64,000 bases of DNA. Origin: Saccharomonospora xinjiangensis XJ-54. GTDB taxonomy: Bacteria > Actinomycetota > Actinomycetes > Mycobacteriales > Pseudonocardiaceae. Below, in pieces: positions 15,029-22,332 of the stretch. The stretch covers positions 3,759,482-3,823,481 of the forward strand of contig NZ_JH636049.1 in NCBI RefSeq assembly GCF_000258175.1, read 5' to 3'. Every line of letters begins with the position of its first letter. Position 1 is the stretch's first letter. The position numbers and the translations under genes were made by a program. The notes under the pieces were generated by a model that saw only the letters and a list, made by a program, of their open reading frames with translations, was not told the origin of the DNA and searched no databases.

Positions 15029-15847
15029 ATGACCGGACCGGAGTTGCCGGAGCGGTTCGACACGCCTGGCGGAACGGTGCGCTGGGGCAGGCTGGGGCAG
15101 GGAAGACCAGTAGTGTTGCTGCACGGCACGCCGTTCTCGTCCTGGGTATGGCGAGATATGGCGACAGCGTTGGCTGAGCGCTACGAGGTCTTTGTGTGGG
15201 ACCTGCTCGGGTACGGAGAATCGGAACAACGCGAAGGGCAGGACGTGTCCCTCGCGGCACAGGGGGAGATCTTCGCGTCGCTGCTCGGCCACTGGGATCT
15301 GGCCGCCCCGGATGTGGTGGCTCACGACATCGGTGGTGCGGTCTCGCTGCGAGCCCATCTGCTGCACGGCGCCCACTACCGCAGCCTCGCCCTCGTGGAC
15401 GTCGTCGCGCTACGGCCGTGGGGGTCGCCGTTCTTCCGCCTCGTCGCCGACCATCCCGAGGTGTTCGAGCGGCTCCCTCCGTCGCTGCATGAGGCGCTCG
15501 TCCGCGAGTACGTCGCAGGCGCACTGCACAGGGCCGCGCCGGAGGCCGTCATCGACCGTCTCGTGAAGCCGTGGCTCGGCAGTCGAGGGCAGGCCGCGTT
15601 CTACCGGCAGATCGCACAAGCCGATCAACGGCACACCGACGACATCGAGGAGCAATTCGAGGCGCTCAACCTGCCGGTGCTGGTGTGCTGGGGCGAGGAG
15701 GACGCGTGGATTCCGCTCGAGCGCGGCGAGGAACTGGCGCGCCGGATTCCCGGGGCCCGGCTGCGCCGCATCGCCTGCGCGGGGCACCTCGTCCAGCATG
15801 ACGCCCCCGCCGCGCTGGCCGGGGCACTTCTCGGCTTCCTCGGCTGA
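15029..15847 (+). CDS. Alpha/beta hydrolase, haloalkane dehalogenase/epoxide hydrolase-like
   Basis: A 272-residue alpha/beta hydrolase. The oxyanion segment is LLHGTPFSSWVW, the nucleophile elbow is VAHDIGGAV with an aspartate (D100) instead of serine, and the catalytic histidine is H253 in AGHLVQHD; WGEEDAWIP provides the acid region. An aspartate nucleophile is the mark of haloalkane dehalogenases and epoxide hydrolases rather than esterases. The substrate is unknown. ATG 15029 has AAGGAGGGG upstream. The divergent CGNR protein is the likely regulator. Confidence 0.8.
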   Translation: MTGPELPERFDTPGGTVRWGRLGQGRPVVLLHGTPFSSWVWRDMATALAERYEVFVWDLLGYGESEQREGQDVSLAAQGEIFASLLGHWDLAAPDVVAHDIGGAVSLRAHLLHGAHYRSLALVDVVALRPWGSPFFRLVADHPEVFERLPPSLHEALVREYVAGALHRAAPEAVIDRLVKPWLGSRGQAAFYRQIAQADQRHTDDIEEQFEALNLPVLVCWGEEDAWIPLERGEELARRIPGARLRRIACAGHLVQHDAPAALAGALLGFLG

Positions 15848-15855
15848 GAACGGGC

Positions 15856-16116
15856 TCAGGACCGGGGCGAGGTGACGAACGTGCCCTTTGACTTCAGCGT
15901 CTGCACGAGCCCGCGATCTCGCAGGATCTTCGTGGCCTTGCGGACGGTGTCGAGCGCGACGCCGTACTCCTCCGAAAGGGCTCGTTCTCCCGGAATCCGG
16001 CTACCGGCGGGCCAGTCGCCGTCGGCGATGAGCCCGGCCAGATGGTCGGCGAGCAGGACGTATTCGTACCCGGTCTTGTTCTCCGGGTTGTACTTCTTCC
16101 GTTCGGGACCGTTCAT
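15856..16116 (-). CDS. Short GntR-family winged-helix protein
   Basis: About 86 residues forming only the GntR DNA-binding domain: YVLLADHLAGLIADGDWPAGSRIPGERALSEEYGVALDTVRKATKILRDRGLV in outline, with the family's GERALSEEYGV core. There is no effector-binding domain after it, so it ends where GntR regulators normally have another 150 residues. Solo GntR domains are common in actinomycetes and often act in conjugation or local control. GTG 16140 or ATG 16116 could be the start; neither has a clear ribosome site. It ends nine bases from the convergent hydrolase gene. Confidence 0.75.
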   Translation of the reverse strand: MNGPERKKYNPENKTGYEYVLLADHLAGLIADGDWPAGSRIPGERALSEEYGVALDTVRKATKILRDRGLVQTLKSKGTFVTSPRS

Positions 16117-16189
16117 GGCAGCACGATAGAACTGCGCCACGCTGCGTTCACGTGCAGACCGCGGCGCAACGCGGGGTGCAGCGGCGCGG

Positions 16190-17002
16190 CTACTCCATCC
16201 GGGGTGGCACGCTGGTGCGTTGCTCGGGAATCGGTCCCGTGGCGATCTCGCGCGTCACCTCCAGCAGTCGTGCCGCGGCCTTCTCGGCGTCGGCCGGTGA
16301 GAATCGCGCGGCGGGACCTGCGACGCCGATTGCGACGGGCAGGCGAGTGCCGGGAAGGGGAGCGCAGACGTAGCGGCTGTCCTCGTCATCGCCGATGACG
16401 TAGCCACGCCGTCGGGTCTCGGCGAGTTCGGCGAGCAGCACCTCGGTCTCGAGAACCGGCTCGCCGGCGTGGTGGGCGACGTCGTGCACGCGCTCGTCCG
16501 TGAACCGGCTGACGATCGCCCTGCCGAGCGCTGTGGCGAGTAACGCCTCCCGTGAGCCGCGCGCCGCCGCGAAGCGGACCTGCTTCCGGCTCTCCACGAC
16601 ATCGAGGTAGACGACGTGGTCACCATCCAGGATGGCCAGATTGACCGTTTCGCCGAATTCGTCGCGGAGCTTTTCGAGCCATGGCCGAGCGCGTTCCCTC
16701 AGCACTTCCAGATGCCGTGATTGCATACCGACGAACCCGAGCCCGAGGCGGTAGAGCCCGCTGGCGGCGTCGCGTTCGACGTAGCGGTGTGCTTCCAGCG
16801 TCCACAGATAGCGGAACGCCGACGACTTCGGCAGCTCGGTTTCCTGGGCGACCTCGATGAGCGAGGTGCCCTCCACAGATTCCTGTAGCAGGTTGAGAAT
16901 CGAACAAACTCGTTCGACGGCGCGAACGGTGTAGTCGCGCTCCTCTCCTCTGGCGCCGCTTTCCGCATCGTCGTGCTGTCTCTGGCCGCGTCGTGCTGGC
17001 AC
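16190..17002 (-). CDS. IclR-family transcriptional regulator
   Basis: A 270-residue regulator: N-terminal winged helix (about 25-85, AVERVCSILNLLQE and LIEVAQETELPKSSAFRYL) and a C-terminal IclR effector domain (about 95-260, VYLDVVESRKQVRF, GYVIGDDEDSRYVCAPL). IclR proteins usually control catabolic genes in answer to small acids. No catabolic genes are next to it, so its target cannot be inferred. GTG 17002 follows GGGAGCAG. The first 22 residues are charged and disordered. Confidence 0.85.
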   Translation of the reverse strand: MPARRGQRQHDDAESGARGEERDYTVRAVERVCSILNLLQESVEGTSLIEVAQETELPKSSAFRYLWTLEAHRYVERDAASGLYRLGLGFVGMQSRHLEVLRERARPWLEKLRDEFGETVNLAILDGDHVVYLDVVESRKQVRFAAARGSREALLATALGRAIVSRFTDERVHDVAHHAGEPVLETEVLLAELAETRRRGYVIGDDEDSRYVCAPLPGTRLPVAIGVAGPAARFSPADAEKAAARLLEVTREIATGPIPEQRTSVPPRME

Positions 17003-17414
17003 GTCTGCTCCCTGTGAATTGCGGATGACGTGTTGCGAAACTCTAGCCGTTGTGAACTTCCCGGGGCAGGGGGCCAGAAAAGCGCTCTCGTTGCGATTTC
17101 GGGGTGAGTTTTACCGTAATGCCGGGCGGCGGAGCTCGTAGTGGTGTAACGACTCGTGTCCTGCGGCGATATTGATTCTGGAGCCGACTGCGTAAATCTG
17201 CACGACTCGGCGTCACGTCGTCCGCGATGTGATGTGAATTTCGATTGCGGAGAATAGCCCGTTTGGTGGTAGCCGATCACGGGCCGCTCCAGGAAGCTGG
17301 TGCTGTGTCGATCGTGGTGCGGTCGCGCAGCTGGGGGTGTGCGGGATGTGTCCGCCTGCTGTGACCTGTCGCTGCCACGACGAGGCGGAAAACCGTTCCC
17401 GAACCTCGCAAGCG
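17003..17414. other. Spacer between IclR and XRE genes
   Basis: About 410 bases, less GC-rich than the genes around it, with no convincing frame on either strand. It must hold the promoters of the two divergent regulators. I could not point to a clear operator. Confidence 0.4.
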
Positions 17415-17798
17415 ATGCCGATGCCAATTCATGAGACCGCGTCGCGGGCCGGTGTGCCCGCGGCCCGGGACCCGCAGCCTGTCACCACTGATGTGCCGGT
17501 CGTGCGGAGTTCCGGTGTGTTACGCCGATCAGTTCCGGAGGGAGCCGGTGAACCGATCTGGGATCTGATGCGCCGAGTCCGCAAGCTACGCGGCCTCACG
17601 CAGTATCAGCTCGCCGATCGGCTGGCGGAACTGTCGAACAACTCCAGTGTGAGCCGCGACGAGGTGGCCAGGTGGGAACGGGGCAAACGCGTGCCCGGGC
17701 CCTACTGGCGCCAATGGTTGAGCGTCGCGCTCGACGTTCCTTCGGAGCAGTTGCTCGAAGCCGTCCGGTGTGGACGGACCAGGAGGGCGTCCCGGTGA
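17415..17798 (+). CDS. XRE-family helix-turn-helix protein
   Basis: About 127 residues. A disordered N-terminal half is followed by a helix-turn-helix of the XRE type from about residue 55: VRKLRGLTQYQLADRLAEL, then SRDEVARWERGKRVPGPYW, in which DEVARWERGKRVP is the recognition and capping region. Proteins like this occur as local regulators beside Scr1/DUF5753-type genes in actinomycetes. The start is uncertain: ATG 17415 or 17421, and the frame is open upstream to 17337. Targets are unknown. Confidence 0.65.
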   Translation: MPMPIHETASRAGVPAARDPQPVTTDVPVVRSSGVLRRSVPEGAGEPIWDLMRRVRKLRGLTQYQLADRLAELSNNSSVSRDEVARWERGKRVPGPYWRQWLSVALDVPSEQLLEAVRCGRTRRASR

Positions 17799-18092
17799 GG
17801 TAGAAATTCGATCACCGTCTCGGGCTTTCCGAGGCGGTCACTTCCACGGACAGGTCGCGCGGCCCCGGCCGGTGCTTCCCCTCGCCGGTTCTTCCACGTC
17901 CTTGTCCGCGCCTCCGGTCTGGACTCGAGCTTTTGCGGGTCCGCACCATCGCCACGACGACCGCGTCGGTCGTCGCTTGCCGGATGTCGCCCGGTGCTGA
18001 AACGCGCGAGTGATCGTGCGCGAGGGTGTGGTCAGCGCTGTGTCGCGGAGTTCGGGGTCGCTCGACATGATCTGATCTACTCGGTACCGCGG

Positions 18093-18120
18093 TGTAGCGC
18101 GCTGGCGACGTAGCGTGCTA
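18093..18120. promoter_or_regulatory. Distal operator pair for the DUF5753 regulator
   Basis: TGTAGCGCGCTG (18093-18104) and CGTAGCGTGCTA (18109-18120) lie 16 bases apart, start to start. Two perfect copies of TGTAGCGCGCTA with the same 16-base step lie in front of the DUF5753 gene at 19365-19392. The shared sequence and spacing suggest one regulator binds both places. Confidence 0.6.
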
Positions 18121-18171
18121 CAGTCTCGGTGGCTGTCGGCGCGGGACCGTTCATCGTGCGACGGCGGCCGT

Positions 18172-18215
18172 GGTGGTGCGGCCGGGACTGCCCCTTCCGG
18201 CCCGGCCGCACCACC
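18172..18215. terminator. Strong GC hairpin
   Basis: A perfect 15-base-pair inverted repeat: the left arm starts GGTGGTGCGG at 18172, the right arm ends GCACCACC at 18215, with a 14-base loop. There is no T-run. It could end transcription from the DUF5753 gene leftwards, or act as an attenuator between the operator pair and the small frame at 18264. Confidence 0.5.
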
Positions 18216-18263
18216 CGTCATCAGCACGACGGCGCCGGAGGGCGCCGCTGCCCAGGGGGAAGA

Positions 18264-18434
18264 ATGACGGAGCAGAGCAGGGCGGGCCGGTCGTGCCGCA
18301 CGCCGCGGCACGACCGCGGCATCCGTGTCCAAGGATTGGCCCGCTGCGGGAGCCCGTTCGGCTGGTGTCTCGCCACGGGCGGTCGATGTCCGGGGCCGGT
18401 GTCCAGGAAGGACGTCAGGAAGCGTCCCTGGTGA
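18264..18434 (+). CDS. Possible small Cys-containing basic protein
   Basis: A 56-residue frame starting at ATG 18264, with GGGGGAAG six bases upstream. The product is basic and has four cysteines, two of them framing SPFGWCLATGGRC. It lies downstream of the distal operator pair and would be under the same control as the DUF5753 regulator. Against it: the first half overlaps a 10-base-pair hairpin, its last 20 bases overlap the end of the opposite gene, and I recognise no family. I report it as a candidate only. Confidence 0.25.
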   Translation: MTEQSRAGRSCRTPRHDRGIRVQGLARCGSPFGWCLATGGRCPGPVSRKDVRKRPW

Positions 18435-19311
18435 GCCTGCCTGCCAGGTCGGCGAGGAGTTCGGCCGACTCGTCACCGGGGAGCGCGGCGGACCATGCCT
18501 GCTCCCACAGGTTCCGGAAGACGGCGAGGGTCTCCGGGTCCTCGTACTGAATCCGATCGACCGGTGTCGTCATGTAGACGACGTCGGAGAAGTCCTGTAT
18601 GACCTCGGAAGGCAGCAACAACTCTGTGAATCCGGCAGCACTTCCCACCGGCCGCCCTTCACTGTCGGGCAGCACCCGGACCTCGATGTTGTCGCGGCGC
18701 GCGAACGAGGCCAGCTCGGTGAGTTGGTCTCCCAGTACGAACGGGCCGCCGACGGGACTCCGCAGTGCCGATTCCCCGACGACGCAGGCGAGACGCGGAG
18801 GGTCCGCTCTGTTGAGAATCGCTTGCCTGCCGCGGAGCATGCGCAGGTGCAGTGTCAACTGGTCGGCTCGCTGATCGGTGAGTTCGGCGCGTAGCAGTGC
18901 CTCGGCGTAGGCCGGCGTTTGTAGTAGTTCCGGCACGTGGTTCGGCTCGAAGATCCGCAGGTCTGCCGCCGAGTACTCGAAACCGGCGAGCAGCGCCGTC
19001 GAACGAGGCGGGAAATGCTCGGGGAATTCGTCCTCCCACCAGTCGGGGGAGTGCATCTCGACCCTGTCGCGCAACTGGCGGTAGTACGTGGCGCGGTCGC
19101 TGTGTCCGTATGCGTCGAGCATGATGTCGAGGCTGTCATGACTCGGCAGGTAGCGGCCCATCTCGTAGTGCCCGATGGTCGCGCGGCTCTTGCCGATCAG
19201 GCGAGCGATCTCACTCTGGTTGGAGTTCTCGCTGGTCTCACGCAGCTTCTTCAACCCATGGGTGAACGCCCACTCCGCGACGACGTGGCTCACCTCGACC
19301 AAGGGCCTCAC
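18415..19311 (-). CDS. Scr1-family (XRE-DUF5753) transcriptional regulator
   Basis: About 298 residues: N-terminal XRE helix-turn-helix (LKKLRETSENSNQSEIARL, then GKSRATIGHYEMGRYLP) and a DUF5753 domain from about residue 85 (FEYSAADLRIFEPNHVPELLQT, then ALRSPVGG and DNIEVRVLP). Such regulators are usually paired with a small DUF397 protein, as in the toxin-antitoxin-like Scr1/Scr2 type; that partner is missing here. GTG 19311 or TTG 19302 may be the start; AAAGGTGAGG lies before the TTG. Two copies of a palindromic operator lie 54-81 bases upstream of GTG 19311, suggesting autoregulation and control of the divergent gene. Confidence 0.8.
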   Translation of the reverse strand: MRPLVEVSHVVAEWAFTHGLKKLRETSENSNQSEIARLIGKSRATIGHYEMGRYLPSHDSLDIMLDAYGHSDRATYYRQLRDRVEMHSPDWWEDEFPEHFPPRSTALLAGFEYSAADLRIFEPNHVPELLQTPAYAEALLRAELTDQRADQLTLHLRMLRGRQAILNRADPPRLACVVGESALRSPVGGPFVLGDQLTELASFARRDNIEVRVLPDSEGRPVGSAAGFTELLLPSEVIQDFSDVVYMTTPVDRIQYEDPETLAVFRNLWEQAWSAALPGDESAELLADLAGRLTRDAS

Positions 19312-19364
19312 CTTTCGGCTGCGGGTGAAACGAGCAAGCTTCACCCGAATGGGCCACACCGCGC

Positions 19365-19392
19365 TGTAGCGCGCTAGTCATGTAGCGCGCTA
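19365..19392. promoter_or_regulatory. Proximal operator pair of the DUF5753 regulator
   Basis: Two perfect copies of TGTAGCGCGCTA (19365-19376 and 19381-19392), 16 bases apart, each containing the palindrome TAGCGCGCTA. They lie between the divergent DUF5753 gene and the unknown gene at 19550. A third and fourth, degenerate, copy lie at 18093-18120. Confidence 0.7.
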
Positions 19393-19549
19393 GGCTCGAT
19401 ATGGCTACGGACAGTTGGACACTTGTCACGTTAGCCCTCCGGCGGCGTCGGCTGTGGGACCCCCTCGCCTGGTCACGTCGCAGGAACGCAGCAGTACGAC
19501 AGATGCAGCAGCACGACAGATATGGGCCAGGACAGGGTGGGGGTCGCGC

Positions 19550-20506
19550 GTGTGCGATGACGGCGTGCGCGGTGGCGGCGCCCTGCGCGACGGCGGAGTG
19601 GCGTCCGGGAGCGCTGGCGGGCATTGCGGTATCGGCGACAGCGCCCCGCTCACTGCTGCTGTCGAGGCCGCAAGGGAACGTGCCAGGGAGCTTGCCGCCG
19701 TGCCCGGCTCGAGCGCCGCGCGGCTGAGGCGCGACGCGGCCGACGTGGAGAGGTGGGAGCAGCGTCGCCGAGGGCGCCATGTGCGCCTGTGGATCGTGGA
19801 CATCGAGGCTCGTGCCGCGGCCGTTGACGCGCCGGAGGCCGGGTTTCGGCTGAGTCGCTACGTGCGCAGGCCGCTCCATCGCATCGGCGACGTTCCCGTG
19901 CTGCGGCGCACCGGCGTGCCAGAACCCGTCCCCGCTGACGGTGTTCATGGCGACGACGGTGCCTGCCTGGTCTCCTACCCGCGCGGTGCTCTGGCGTGCG
20001 GGCGCGACCGGGTGCCGTTCGGGGAGCTGGAGCGGGTCCACGTCGCCGCGTATGTGAAGGCCCTCGCTCTGGCGCGGGCTCGGCTGTCCTCGGCCCAGGT
20101 CACCGCGCCCGACGTCGATGACGGGGTGGACGATGATTCCCAATCGCGCATCTGTGACCCCGGCCTGGGGCTGTGGTGGGTTCGCCACCGCGTCCTGTGT
20201 CTGGCCGGGCCGGGGGAGGCACCTGCCAGGGCTGCGGAACTGGCAGCGACGGTCGTGGACGACGCGGGCCTGCCCTCCGCGCGAGTGATCGATCTCCGTG
20301 CCGACGACGGCTACCTCGACGCAGAAGGACGGCGGATCCATCCTGCCGTGCTGCTGTGCTCCCGTGCGGCGGCGGCGCTGTGGGACGACTACGACGTGGC
20401 CGAGGCTGACGTCGGCGAACCGTCGGCGCTCGCGGACGTTCTCGCACGAGCTGCCGTGCAGGTGTGGAAGACCTTCGCCGACGATGCGAGGTCTGTGTTC
20501 CGGTGA
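19550..20506 (+). CDS. Protein of unknown function divergent from the DUF5753 regulator
   Basis: About 318 residues, soluble, Ala- and Arg-rich, with no signal peptide or membrane segment. A helical N-terminal part (VEAARERARELAAVPG, RLRRDAADVERWEQRRRG) is followed by a mixed domain (HVRLWIVDIEARAAAVDAPE, LGLWWVRHRVLCLAGPGE) and a C-terminal part (LRADDGYLDAEGRRIHPAVL). I recognise no family. Third codon positions are strongly G/C, supporting coding on this strand. GTG 19550 is the likely start after GGGTGGGGG; the frame is open from 19415. It shares the double operator with the regulator and ends before a strong terminator, so it is probably that regulator's main target. Confidence 0.6.
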   Translation: MCDDGVRGGGALRDGGVASGSAGGHCGIGDSAPLTAAVEAARERARELAAVPGSSAARLRRDAADVERWEQRRRGRHVRLWIVDIEARAAAVDAPEAGFRLSRYVRRPLHRIGDVPVLRRTGVPEPVPADGVHGDDGACLVSYPRGALACGRDRVPFGELERVHVAAYVKALALARARLSSAQVTAPDVDDGVDDDSQSRICDPGLGLWWVRHRVLCLAGPGEAPARAAELAATVVDDAGLPSARVIDLRADDGYLDAEGRRIHPAVLLCSRAAAALWDDYDVAEADVGEPSALADVLARAAVQVWKTFADDARSVFR

Positions 20507-20554
20507 ACGGAATGCGACTGGGCGAAAAACTATGCAAACGACGAAGGCTCCCGT

Positions 20555-20659
20555 ATGCTCGAACATGAAGCCGACGGATTGTCTTTCACGTTTGTCGGCC
20601 GACCGTGCGCCTGTATCCCTCCCCAAGGCGCATCGGTAACGACGGTGTCCCGGTGTTGA
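20555..20659 (+). CDS. Possible 34-residue Cys peptide
   Basis: ATG 20555 has GAAGG seven bases upstream and opens a 34-residue frame with cysteines at 18, 20 and 34 (the last residue). Its end runs into the left arm of a terminator hairpin. It lies 48 bases behind the unknown gene at 19550, on the same strand. Codon use is less GC-biased than in its neighbours. The Cys-rich C-terminal half could suggest a small secreted or modified peptide, but no modifying enzyme is visible nearby. It may be chance. Confidence 0.2.
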   Translation: MLEHEADGLSFTFVGRPCACIPPQGASVTTVSRC

Positions 20660-20682
20660 ACCCCCAGCAACACCGGGACACC
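20644..20682 (+). terminator. Transcription terminator behind the unknown gene
   Basis: A perfect 15-base-pair stem: the left arm GGTGTCCCGGTGTTG at 20644-20658 and the right arm CAACACCGGGACACC at 20668-20682, with a 9-base loop. No T-run follows, as is common in actinomycetes. Confidence 0.75.
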
Positions 20683-21524
20683 CACCGTCATCACCCCGCC
20701 ATTTCCTGGCGTCGTTCTCCGCCCGTCGTGCGGCTTTCGTGGCAGACTGCCTTGTTTCCCGTGAACGGCGCCGTATGGTTCCCCTACTGCAGGCGACGTG
20801 CATTCGTCCACGTCAGCAAGAATTTTCTCCGGGTTCGCTTGCTCTTTGTTCTGTCTCGGACTCAAGGAAGCGGTTTTCGCCGCAGGGGGCGGAAGGTTTG
20901 TTGTCCATGGCGCAACCGGTTGCCGTGGGCGCCGCCGTCGAAACAGCGAGCGGTTGAACTCACGCAGCCGGAGTAGTTGATCACCGTCGGTGCTGATTCC
21001 TGGATACTTTCTGTGGGACGCTGCTCCGGTCGAGTGGATAGGGTTCTCACAGGGGCGAGAAGCCGGGAAGCGGCTGCCGAGGGAGCACGATGAGGCTGGA
21101 CTGTGCCCCGACCACGGTGTTCTCCCGCGCTCACGGCGATATGCCGGCGAAAAGCCCCGTGCCGATGCGCTCGAATATCCCCTCGGATAGCCGTACGGGT
21201 GTACGGCGGGTGACGATCGGGGTCACGCAATCGCCCCATCGCCGGTGCCGCCCCGTTCTCGATACGTCGAACCACGGTGTATTGCGAAGATCATGTTCGA
21301 TGTGCTGGAATCACCCCGGCCGTCACCACGGCGGAATTCGGCCGACCGGAAAGGCCGAGCAGGCGCGCATGCTGCCTGTCGGTGTGCCAGCAATCGGATC
21401 TCCGGTGTCCGATGCGCCTTTTCTCGGGCAGAAAGAGTTTTCGGCGCGCGTCGAGAGCAGGGAGGAACGCGACGAGGTCGTGAGGCGAAACAGTGGTTTT
21501 CCGGCCGAACGGGAAGGACGCGCG
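20683..21524. other. 840-base gene-poor stretch upstream of the methyltransferase remnant
   Basis: Less GC-rich than the rest of the window and without recognisable coding sequence; no trace of a glycine/sarcosine methyltransferase can be read in any frame. A possible promoter is TTGTTT (20752-20757), 16 bases, TATGGT (20774-20779). The palindrome GCCGTAC-GGGT-GTACGGC lies at 21190-21207. ATG 21090 has GAGGGAG upstream and its frame stays open into the methyltransferase start, but the translation does not look like protein. Confidence 0.4.
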
Positions 21525-22276
21525 ATGGAGTATTCAGGGCCAGCCTCTTCCGGGGCGGAGAAGAGCTACGGTCCCGCCGGCGCGACGCGGACGCGGTACC
21601 CGGCGGTGGTCGCGGTCGCGCGCGACTACGACAACTCCGACGACGCCGACATCTTCTACCACTCCGTGCGGGGCGGCGAGGACATCCACGTCGGCCGAGG
21701 ACCTTCGGCTGCCGCGTCACCTGCCTCAACCTCAGCGAGGTGGAGAACGAACGCAACCGCCGGTACACGAGGAAACAGGGACTCGCCGACCTCATCGAGG
21801 TGGTGGACGGCTCGCTCGAGGACCTGCCTTTCGAGGACGACGAGTTCGACGTCGTGTGGTCGCACGACGCGATGCTGCTCAGCGGTGACCGCGTGCGTGT
21901 CCTCAAGGAGGTCGCGCGCGTGCTGAGACCCCGGGGTGAGTTCGTCTTCGCCGATCCCATGGCGTCGGACGGCTGCGACAGCGTGGCGCTTCGGCTCATT
22001 CTCGACCGGCTGCGTCTGGAGAGCATGGGCTCTCCGAGTTTCTACCGCCGAGAACTGAGCAAACTCGGTCTGTGCCGCATCGAGTTCGACGACCACACGG
22101 AGCAACTCGCCGATCGCTGCGGGCGAGTGATGGAGGAGACAGGGCGGTGTCGTGAGGAGATCGGCTCGCGGGTGAGCGAGAGCTACCTCACGCACATGGA
22201 GATCGGTCTCACGCACTGGGTCGAGGGTGGCAAGGCCGGTAATCTCGCCTGGGGCGTATTCCACGCTCGCGCCTGA
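21525..22276 (+). pseudogene. Sarcosine/dimethylglycine N-methyltransferase, broken by an internal deletion
   Basis: ATG 21525 (with GGAAGGA upstream) opens a frame reading ARDYDNSDDADIFYHSV and GGEDIHVG, the typical start of sarcosine/dimethylglycine methyltransferases of glycine betaine synthesis. At about 21693-21697 the text changes frame and continues as RTFGCRVTCLNLSEVENER, DGSLEDLPFEDDEFDVVWS, FADPMASD and [12 protein letters not shown] to TGA 22276. By family comparison some 45 residues are missing between the two halves, including the SAM-binding motif I (VLDxGSGYGG). The loss also shifts the frame. The rest is undamaged, so the event looks recent. The enzyme once transferred methyl groups from SAM to sarcosine and dimethylglycine; the SAM-recycling genes follow. 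Confidence 0.8.
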
Positions 22277-22332
22277 CGTGGAACTCCGGAGACGAACGGC
22301 GAATTGTCAGCGACGAGAGACGAGGATGCACA

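Larger units (their letters stand above)
17799..18414. other. Gene-poor regulatory spacer with operator pair, hairpins and a possible small gene
   Basis: About 600 bases between the XRE gene and the end of the DUF5753 gene. It holds the operator pair at 18093-18120, a 15-base-pair hairpin at 18172-18215, and a second hairpin with arms GGTCGTGCCG (18289-18298) and CGGCACGACC (18306-18315). A small frame at 18264-18434 has a ribosome site. The DUF397 gene that usually accompanies a DUF5753 regulator is not here. Confidence 0.5.

Noticed and set aside
17838..18476. Minus-strand frame below the DUF5753 gene, as a possible DUF397 partner
   Set aside because: The translation lacks the WxKSSYS-type motifs of DUF397 and is rich in Arg, Ser and Pro, like out-of-frame sequence.
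19238..20803. Minus-strand frame covering the unknown gene at 19550
   Set aside because: The plus strand has the stronger third-position bias and a terminator in the right place; the minus translation is low-complexity Arg/His/Gly.
21090..21524. Upstream extension of the methyltransferase frame from ATG 21090
   Set aside because: It has a ribosome site and no stop, but the translation does not resemble GSMT, SDMT or any folded protein, and the family begins at 21525.
20683..21524. SAM or SAH riboswitch before the SAM cassette
   Set aside because: I looked for the conserved cores and pairing and saw none that I could defend; a covariance-model search would decide.
21680..21710. Programmed frameshift in the methyltransferase
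   Set aside because: No slippery sequence is visible, and a frameshift alone would not restore the missing motif I.
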